Shown here: positions 57,741 through 64,000 of the stretch, piece after piece
Numbering within the stretch: the first letter of the stretch is position 1
Layout: each line of letters opens with the position of its first letter
Assembly (NCBI RefSeq): GCF_014283215.1
Contig: NZ_JACOMF010000011.1
Location: 62,001 to 126,000 of the forward strand
Origin: Siccirubricoccus deserti
GTDB taxonomy: Bacteria > Pseudomonadota > Alphaproteobacteria > Acetobacterales > Acetobacteraceae
Direction of reading: 5' to 3'
Length of the DNA stretch: 64,000 bases
Position numbers and translations under genes: made by a program
Notes under the pieces: model-generated
What the model was told of the DNA's origin: nothing
The model's database searches: none
The model's input: the letters and a program-made list of their open reading frames with translations, nothing else

Positions 57741-58727
57741 TTAAAGGCTGCGTTCGGCCTTCGTCGCCGTCAGGTCGTCCTCGATGAAGGCCTGGACGAT
57801 TTCCTCCAGCGATTCCTGTTCCGAGAAGCCTAGCAGCTTGCGGGCCCGCTCGGCGGTGAAGCTGCCCGGCCAGCTGCCGACGATGGCCTCGATCGCCGGA
57901 TCGGGCGCCGGCTTCACCAGCCGTCGCGCCGCCGGTCCGGCCACCGTCTCCAGCGCGCTCAGCATCTTGCCCACGGTGGCGCTGCGGCCGGGCGGGCTGA
58001 TGCCGCGGTCGAGGCCGAGCGACGCCGTATTCATCGCCATGGCATGCAGGAACCACTCCACCGCCCGGCGCGGCGAGCAGATCCAGACAGCGAATTCCTC
58101 AGGCACCGGCAGCGGCGTCTCCAGCCCCAGCAGCGGCTCGCGCAATATGGCGGAGACGAAGGAGGAGGCGGCCTTGTTCGGCCGGCCGGGACGGATGATG
58201 ACGGTGGGCAGCCGTAGGCTCACCGCATCCAGGAAGCCCTTGCGACTGGCATCCTGCAGCAGCAGCTCGCCGATCGCCTTCTGCGCGCCGTAGCTGTTGC
58301 CGGGAAGCTGGCGCGCATCATCCTCCAGCCTTGCGTCCTGGCCGCCGCCGAAGCTGGCGACGGAGGAGGTGAAGACCACCCGCGGGGCTTTCGGGAGAGC
58401 GCGGCAGGCCGCCAGCACCGCCAGCGTGCCCTGTAGGTTCACCCGCATCCCGAGGTCGAAATCCGCCTCCGCCTGGGCCGAGACCACCGCCGCCAGATGC
58501 ACCACGACATCGGTGCCGGGCGGGATGGCGGCCGCCACCTGCGCCGGATCGGCCACATCGCCGCCGAGGGCCCTGACCGGGAAGGGGGCATTCGGCCGCG
58601 CCGGCGCCTGCAGGTCGAACAGGGTGAGGCCGGTGATGGGCCTTCCGTCCAGCGCAGCATCCGTCGCCAGCCGCCGCGCCAGCTTCTGCCCGAGGAAGCC
58701 GCCACCGCCCAGGATCGTGATCTGCAT
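57741..58727 (-). CDS. NAD-dependent epimerase/dehydratase, D-erythronate dehydrogenase-like
   Basis: 328 residues, extended SDR fold. The cofactor loop is ITILGGGGFLGQKLARRL, and the catalytic Tyr-Lys pair is in SYGAQKAIGELLL. The overall sequence, including VVHLAAVVSAQAEADFDLGM and RPGRPNKAASSFVSAILRE, resembles DenD, which oxidises D-erythronate to 2-oxo-D-erythronate. ATG at 58727 is chosen as it opens the first strand. It is divergent from diaminopropionate ammonia-lyase. The other den-pathway genes are not in the window, so the substrate is tentative. Confidence 0.8.
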   Translation of the reverse strand: MQITILGGGGFLGQKLARRLATDAALDGRPITGLTLFDLQAPARPNAPFPVRALGGDVADPAQVAAAIPPGTDVVVHLAAVVSAQAEADFDLGMRVNLQGTLAVLAACRALPKAPRVVFTSSVASFGGGQDARLEDDARQLPGNSYGAQKAIGELLLQDASRKGFLDAVSLRLPTVIIRPGRPNKAASSFVSAILREPLLGLETPLPVPEEFAVWICSPRRAVEWFLHAMAMNTASLGLDRGISPPGRSATVGKMLSALETVAGPAARRLVKPAPDPAIEAIVGSWPGSFTAERARKLLGFSEQESLEEIVQAFIEDDLTATKAERSL

Positions 58728-58764
58728 GGCTCTCGTTCTCCCGCGCCCGCTCCCGAAGCCTGGT

Positions 58765-58794
58765 TTGGCGAAGAGCCGGGCGCCGCGCAATACT
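58765..58794 (+). promoter_or_regulatory. Possible promoter close to the ammonia-lyase start
   Basis: TTGGCG (58765-58770) and AATACT (58789-58794) with an 18-base spacer. Transcription would begin within about 2 bases of the ATG at 58803, implying a nearly leaderless mRNA. Moderate match only. Confidence 0.3.
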
Positions 58795-58802
58795 AGGGCC
58801 GC

Positions 58803-59972
58803 ATGACCATACCCCGTCGCCCCTTCCGCCTGATGCTCAACCGCCACCACGGCACTCCCGGCGTCGTGGTGCTGCCCGAGGCCGGCTTCCGCCGGGCGCA
58901 GGAGGAGATCGCCTCCTGGCCCGGCTACGCCCCGACCCCGCTGCTGCCGCTGCCCGAGGTGGCGCAAGCGGCGCGAGTGGCTGCGGTGCACTGGAAGGAC
59001 GAGGGCGGGCGCTTCGGCCTCGGCAGCTTCAAGGCGCTCGGCGGCGCCTATGCGGTGATGAAGCTGCTGCAGGCGGAGCTGGCGAAGCGCGGCGTGGCCA
59101 ATGCGGCCACTGCCGCGGAGCTGGCGGAGGGCAAGCACAAGTCTGCGACACAGGCCATCACCGTCACCTGCGCCACCGATGGCAACCATGGCCGCAGCGT
59201 CGCCTGGGGCGCGCAGCGCTTCGGCGCCCGCTGCGTGATCTTCGTGCATGAGGCGGTCAGCCAGGGCCGCCGCGACGCCATCGCCGCCTATGGCGCCGAG
59301 ATCCGCGTGGTGCCCGGCACCTATGACGACGCCGTGCGCGCGGCGCAGAAGACCGCGGAGAAGGACGGCTGGTTCGTCGTCTCCGACACCTCCTACCCCG
59401 GCTACACCGAGGTGCCGCGCGACGTGATGCAGGGTTACCGGCTGATGGCCGAGGAGGCCGCCGAGGCGCTGCCCGAGCCGCCGACCCATGTCTTCGTCCA
59501 GGGCGGCGTCGGCGGCGTGGCGGCGGCGGTCTCGGCGCAGATGCGGGCGCGCTACGGCGCCAGGGTGCCCCGCCTCATCGTCGTGGAGCCGGACCGGGCG
59601 GCCTGCCTGCTGGCCAGCGCCGAGGCCGGCGAGCTGACCGCCATCGAGGGTGAGCTGGACACGCTGATGGCCGGCCTTGCCTGCGGTGAGCCCTCCCTGC
59701 TGGCCTGGCAGGAGCTGGAGCGAAGCGCCTTCGCCTTCATCTCCCTGCCGGATGCGGCGGCGGTGGATTGCATGAAGCTGCTGGCGCGGCGGCAGCCCAG
59801 GGTGGTGGCCGGCGAAAGCGCGGTGGCGGGGCTGGCGGCGCTGCTGCTGGCGGCGCGCGACCCCTTCGGCCGCACCGCCCTCGGCCTTGAGGAGGGCAGC
59901 CGGGTGCTGCTGTTCGGCACCGAGGGCGCCACCGATCCGGCATTGTATGCCAAGCTGGTGGAAGGCACGTAG
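58803..59972 (+). CDS. dpaL: Diaminopropionate ammonia-lyase
   Basis: 389 residues, PLP-dependent fold type II enzyme of the cytosol that converts 2,3-diaminopropionate to pyruvate and ammonia. The PLP lysine is Lys77 in GLGSFKALGGAYAV, phosphate- and substrate-binding ATDGNHGRSVAWGAQ, and the glycine loop FVQGGVGGVAAAV. The beginning RRPFRLMLNRHHGTPGV is the family-specific N-terminal strand. No ribosome-binding site is clear before the ATG. Divergent from the DenD-like gene and upstream of the ugp operon. Confidence 0.92.
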   Translation: MTIPRRPFRLMLNRHHGTPGVVVLPEAGFRRAQEEIASWPGYAPTPLLPLPEVAQAARVAAVHWKDEGGRFGLGSFKALGGAYAVMKLLQAELAKRGVANAATAAELAEGKHKSATQAITVTCATDGNHGRSVAWGAQRFGARCVIFVHEAVSQGRRDAIAAYGAEIRVVPGTYDDAVRAAQKTAEKDGWFVVSDTSYPGYTEVPRDVMQGYRLMAEEAAEALPEPPTHVFVQGGVGGVAAAVSAQMRARYGARVPRLIVVEPDRAACLLASAEAGELTAIEGELDTLMAGLACGEPSLLAWQELERSAFAFISLPDAAAVDCMKLLARRQPRVVAGESAVAGLAALLLAARDPFGRTALGLEEGSRVLLFGTEGATDPALYAKLVEGT

Positions 59973-60088
59973 CATCGGCTTGCGCGGGGGCGGCCGCTTC
60001 ATCAAGCTGTCTCTGAACCGTAACCCTGCCGCAAAGCCCGGCGGCTACTGCGCCGCCCACCAACAACGCAACGGGAGATTGCGCCATC

Positions 60089-61420
60089 ATGCAGCGCCGC
60101 AGCCTCATCGCCGGAACCGCCGCGCTCAGCCTGGCCGCGCCCAGCCTGGCCCGAGCCCAGGCCCGCACCGAGATCCAGTACTGGTACGGCCTCGCCGGCC
60201 CGCTCGGGGAGCGGGTGGCGGAGCAGGTCAAGCGATTCAACGACAGCCAGGACCGCTACACCGTCGTCGGCAGCTTCAAGGGCAGCTACATCGACACCAT
60301 GACCGGTGCCATCGCCGCCTGGCGCGCCGGCAACCCGCCGCACATCGCCCAGGTCTTCGAGGTGGGCACGGCGACGATGATGGCCGCCGGCCCGGCCATC
60401 CGCCCGGTGCATGCGCTGCTGGCCGATGCCGGCGTCGAGCTGGATCCGAAGCGCTACATCGCCGGTGTCCGCGGCTACTACAGCGACACCCAGGGGCGGC
60501 TGATCTCGATGCCGTACAACTCCTCCTCGGCGATCATGTGGCTGAACCTCGATGCCTTCCAGAAGGCCGGGCTCTCCACCACCGAGCTGCCGAAGACCTG
60601 GGCGCAGGTCCGCGCCGCCGCCGAGAAGATCAAGGCGGCGAATGCCGCGCCGGTCGCCATCACCACCGCCTGGCCGACCTGGGTGATGTTCGAGCAGATG
60701 GCGGCGATCCACGACGTGCCCTTCTCCACCCGGGCCAATGGCTTCGAGGGGATGAACACCGAGCTGCAGCTCACCGCGCCCTTCTTCCGCAAGCACATGG
60801 AATTCCTGCTGGGGCTGCAGAAGGACGGGTTGTTCCGCTATGGCGGGCGCGACAACGCCGCCGATGCCATCTTCCCGACCGGCGAGGTTGCCATCAGCTT
60901 CAACTCCGCCGGCAACCGAGCGCGGGTGGAGCGCGAGGCGCGCTTCAAGTGGATCTCCGTGCCGCTGCCCTACCATGACGACGTGATCCAGAGCCCGAAG
61001 AACGGCGTCATCGGCGGCGCCAGCCTTTGGGCGCTCTCGGCCCGCAACCGGCCGGCGGCGGAGTACCGCGGGGTGGCGGAGTTCTTCCGCTTCATCAGCG
61101 AGGTGGACCAGGATCTCTGGTGGCACAAATCGACCGGCTACGTCCCGATCACCATCGCCGCCTACGAGAAGGCGAAGACCGAGGGCTTCTACGTCCAGAA
61201 CCCCGGCGCCGATGCCGCGGTGGTCCAGCTTTCCCGCGCCGAGCCGACGCCGAACAGCATGGGCTTCCGGCTCGGCAATTTCGTCGAGGTCCGGAACGTC
61301 ATCCAGGAGGAGCTGGAGAAGGCGCTGCAGGGCCAGCAGGGCGCCACGGCGGCGCTGGAGGCCGCGCAGCGGCGCGGCAATGTGGCGCTGCGGAATTTCG
61401 AACGGGCGAACCGAAGCTAG
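60089..61420 (+). CDS. ugpB: Glycerol-3-phosphate-type ABC substrate-binding protein
   Basis: 443 residues, periplasmic. Signal peptide MQRRSLIAGTAALSLAAPSL then ARAQA; the mature start IQYWYGLAGPLGERVAEQVK and the segments RAGNPPHIAQVFEVGTATMM and LISMPYNSSSAIMWLNLDAF are UgpB signatures. It delivers sn-glycerol-3-phosphate or a glycerophosphodiester. ATG at 60089 follows GGGAGAT. First gene of ugpB-A-E-C, with the permease 57 bases on. Confidence 0.9.
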   Translation: MQRRSLIAGTAALSLAAPSLARAQARTEIQYWYGLAGPLGERVAEQVKRFNDSQDRYTVVGSFKGSYIDTMTGAIAAWRAGNPPHIAQVFEVGTATMMAAGPAIRPVHALLADAGVELDPKRYIAGVRGYYSDTQGRLISMPYNSSSAIMWLNLDAFQKAGLSTTELPKTWAQVRAAAEKIKAANAAPVAITTAWPTWVMFEQMAAIHDVPFSTRANGFEGMNTELQLTAPFFRKHMEFLLGLQKDGLFRYGGRDNAADAIFPTGEVAISFNSAGNRARVEREARFKWISVPLPYHDDVIQSPKNGVIGGASLWALSARNRPAAEYRGVAEFFRFISEVDQDLWWHKSTGYVPITIAAYEKAKTEGFYVQNPGADAAVVQLSRAEPTPNSMGFRLGNFVEVRNVIQEELEKALQGQQGATAALEAAQRRGNVALRNFERANRS

Positions 61421-61477
61421 GCACCGGCCGCAAGCCCGGGGAGGGCTCTGCCCTCCCTGGAACCCAGGAGTTCACGC

Positions 61478-62359
61478 TTGGAACGGAAGACCGTCTTCAG
61501 GGGCATGACGCTTCCGGCGCTGCTGCTGCTGCCGCAGCTCGCCATCACCATCGTCTTCTTCTTCTGGCCGGCCGGGCAGGCCGTGTGGTTCGCCTTCCTG
61601 CGGCAGGATGCCTTCGGCATCCGCACCAGCTTCGTCGGCTTCGAGAATTTCGCGGATCTGCTGGCCGATCCGCTGTATCTGGAAACCGCCTGGAACACGC
61701 TGGTCTTCTCGGTCAGCGTCTCGGCGCTCTCGCTCTCGGCAGGGCTGCTGCTCGCGGTGCTGGCCGATAAGCAGATCCGCGGTGCCGGCGCCTACCGCAC
61801 CCTGCTGATCTGGCCCTATGCCATCGCCCCCGCGGTCGCCGCGGTGTTGTGGATCTTCCTGTTCCACCCGCAGGTCGGCCTGATCGGCCGGGCACTGAAC
61901 GCCGCCGGGCTCGATTGGGACTATCGCCTCAATGGCGGCCAGGCGATGCTGATGGTGATCCTCGCCTCCGCCTGGAAGCAGGTCTCCTACAACTTCATCT
62001 TCTTCCTGGCCGGGCTGCAGAGCATTCCGAAATCGGTACTGGAGGCGGCGGCGATCGACGGTGCGCGGCCGGTCCGGCGGTTCTGGACCATCGTCTTCCC
62101 GCTGCTGTCGCCGACCACCTTCTTCCTGCTGGTGGTCAACCTGGTCTATGCCTTCTTCGACACCTTCGGCATCATCGACGCGCTGACCAAGGGCGGCCCG
62201 GCGAAATCGACCGAGACGCTGATCTACCGCGCCTACATCGATGGCCGGGTGAACCTCGACCTCGGCTCCTCCTCGGCGCAATCGGTGATCCTGATGCTGG
62301 TCGTCATCGCCCTGACCGCCATCCAATTCCGCTTCATCGAACGCCGTGTCCACTACTGA
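61478..62359 (+). CDS. ugpA: Glycerol-3-phosphate-type ABC permease A
   Basis: 293 residues, six membrane helices. The EAA loop is [20 protein letters not shown], contacting the ATPase. It starts at TTG 61478 ([20 protein letters not shown]), with no in-frame ATG before the first helix except at 61505. It overlaps ugpE by 14 bases. Confidence 0.9.
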   Translation: MERKTVFRGMTLPALLLLPQLAITIVFFFWPAGQAVWFAFLRQDAFGIRTSFVGFENFADLLADPLYLETAWNTLVFSVSVSALSLSAGLLLAVLADKQIRGAGAYRTLLIWPYAIAPAVAAVLWIFLFHPQVGLIGRALNAAGLDWDYRLNGGQAMLMVILASAWKQVSYNFIFFLAGLQSIPKSVLEAAAIDGARPVRRFWTIVFPLLSPTTFFLLVVNLVYAFFDTFGIIDALTKGGPAKSTETLIYRAYIDGRVNLDLGSSSAQSVILMLVVIALTAIQFRFIERRVHY

Positions 62360-63256
62360 AGCCCCTGTCGCCGCCGTCCCGGGCGTGACCGCGGGCCGAA
62401 GCGCGGCCGAGGCGCCGCGCGTGGCGCCGCGCCGCGCGTGGCTCACCCATGTCCTGCTGATCCTCGGCGTCATCGCCTTCGCCCTGCCGATCTGGATCGT
62501 GCTGATCGGCTCGACCCATGACGCGGCGACCATCGGCCGCGGCGAGGTGCCGCTGCTGCCCGGCGGCCATGCGCTGGAGAATTACCGCACCGCCTGGGGC
62601 GCCGGCGCCGCGGCCACCGCCGGCATCGGCGTCGGCAGCATGCTGTGGAACAGCATGCTGATGGCGGTGCTGGTGGCGGTGGGGAAGATCACCATCTCCT
62701 TCGCCTCGGCCTATGCGGTGGTGTTCTTCCGCTTTCCCGGGCGGATGCTGGCGTTCTGGTCGATCTTCATCACCCTGATGCTGCCGGTGGAGGTGCGGAT
62801 CTTCCCCACCTTCAAGGTGGTCTCCGACCTCGGCTTGGTGAACACCTATGCCGGCCTCATCATCCCGCTGATCGCCTCGGCCACCGCGACGCTGCTGTTC
62901 CGGCAATTCTTCATGACCATCCCGGATGAGTTCGTCGAGGCGGCGAAGATGGACGGTGCCGGGCCGCTGCGCTTCCTCTGGGATGTCGTGCTGCCGCTGT
63001 CGCGCACCAACATGGCGGCGCTGTTCGTCATCCTGTTCGTCTATGGCTGGAACCAGTATCTCTGGCCGCTGCTGGTCACCACCACGGCCGATGTCGAGAC
63101 GGTGGTGATCGGCATGGTGAAGATGATCGGCTCCGAGGCGAATACCGAGTGGCACATCGTCATGGCCACCTGCGTGTTGTCGCTGCTGCCGCCGGTCGCG
63201 GTCGTGGTGCTGATGCAGCGATGGTTCGTCAAGGGCTTGACGGAGACCGAGAAGTA

Positions 63257-63257
<1 letters not shown>
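62346..63257 (+). CDS. ugpE: Glycerol-3-phosphate-type ABC permease E
   Basis: 303 residues with six helices after a basic, alanine-rich N-terminal tail of about 30 residues. The EAA loop is [23 protein letters not shown] at 62346 overlaps the ugpA end by 14 bases; the stop TAA overlaps the ugpC ATG by one base. The long tail could mean a later start, but none has better signals. Confidence 0.9.

Positions 63258-64000
<743 letters not shown>

Noticed and set aside
57741-60005. Extended 754-codon reading of the DenD-like gene
   Set aside because: The upstream part is antisense to the ammonia-lyase. The conserved fold starts exactly at ATG 58727.

Overview
The window is very GC-rich, almost wall-to-wall coding DNA from one chromosome. 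The gene families and gene order point to an alphaproteobacterium, most likely an Acetobacteraceae/Roseomonas-type organism. The main reasons are four orphan Bug-type solute receptors, a MoxR-DUF58-DUF4159-glutamine-amidotransferase-like cluster next to DUF1285-Nudix-DUF6111-CCA, an A/B-fused Mrp antiporter operon, an HWE kinase, and an rplU-rpmA-obgE locus. This family-level placement is inference. I saw no rRNA, tRNA, CRISPR array, intact insertion sequence or prophage.

Layout. 1-6200: the end of a PaoC-like molybdenum hydroxylase, a BKACE (DUF849) enzyme, a secreted IalB-like protein, an aldo/keto reductase and two tandem Bug receptors. 6330-9137: a PhyH-type dioxygenase, a periplasmic catalase-like peroxidase and a BASS-like membrane protein. 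9219-12924: an overlapping operon of a pentapeptide-repeat protein, a UvrD-type helicase and PrmA. 13041-13856: an endolysin-like M15 peptidase. 14002-22804 (minus strand): MoxR ATPase, DUF58, BatA-like/DUF4159, a GATase1-like membrane protein, a lipoprotein, an ankyrin protein and an SDR lacking its catalytic residues. 23000-25878: DUF1285, Nudix, DUF6111 and CCA-adding enzyme. 26255-30835: a methyltransferase divergent from an ABC exporter and an MFS carrier. 30895-32120: a frameshifted GAF histidine kinase. 32338-38915: a PtsN-like EIIA followed by mrpAB-C-D-E-F-G. 38995-43780: a 1237-aa SARP-like/AAA/TPR regulator divergent from a methyltransferase. 43900-48119: a secreted cupin and a complete three-subunit molybdenum hydroxylase. 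48120-51821: an 850-base region with no confident gene, then an HWE histidine kinase. 51986-55616: two Bug receptors flanking a LivK-type receptor. 55747-57677: rplU-rpmA-obgE. 57741-64000: a DenD-like dehydrogenase, diaminopropionate ammonia-lyase and the glycerol-3-phosphate-type ABC importer ugpB-A-E-C, cut by the window edge.

Beyond ordinary genes the main signals are non-coding. One is a dispersed palindromic repeat (four copies) that in three places abuts or supplies the TAG stop of a neighbouring gene. Another is a second repeat of about 65 bases found twice. There is also a perfect 43-base palindrome and a structured rplU leader. The least understood protein system is the MoxR/DUF58/DUF4159 envelope cluster with its three trailing genes. 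The other odd proteins are the regulator carrying a dead cyclase domain and the EIIA gene placed just before the Mrp operon.
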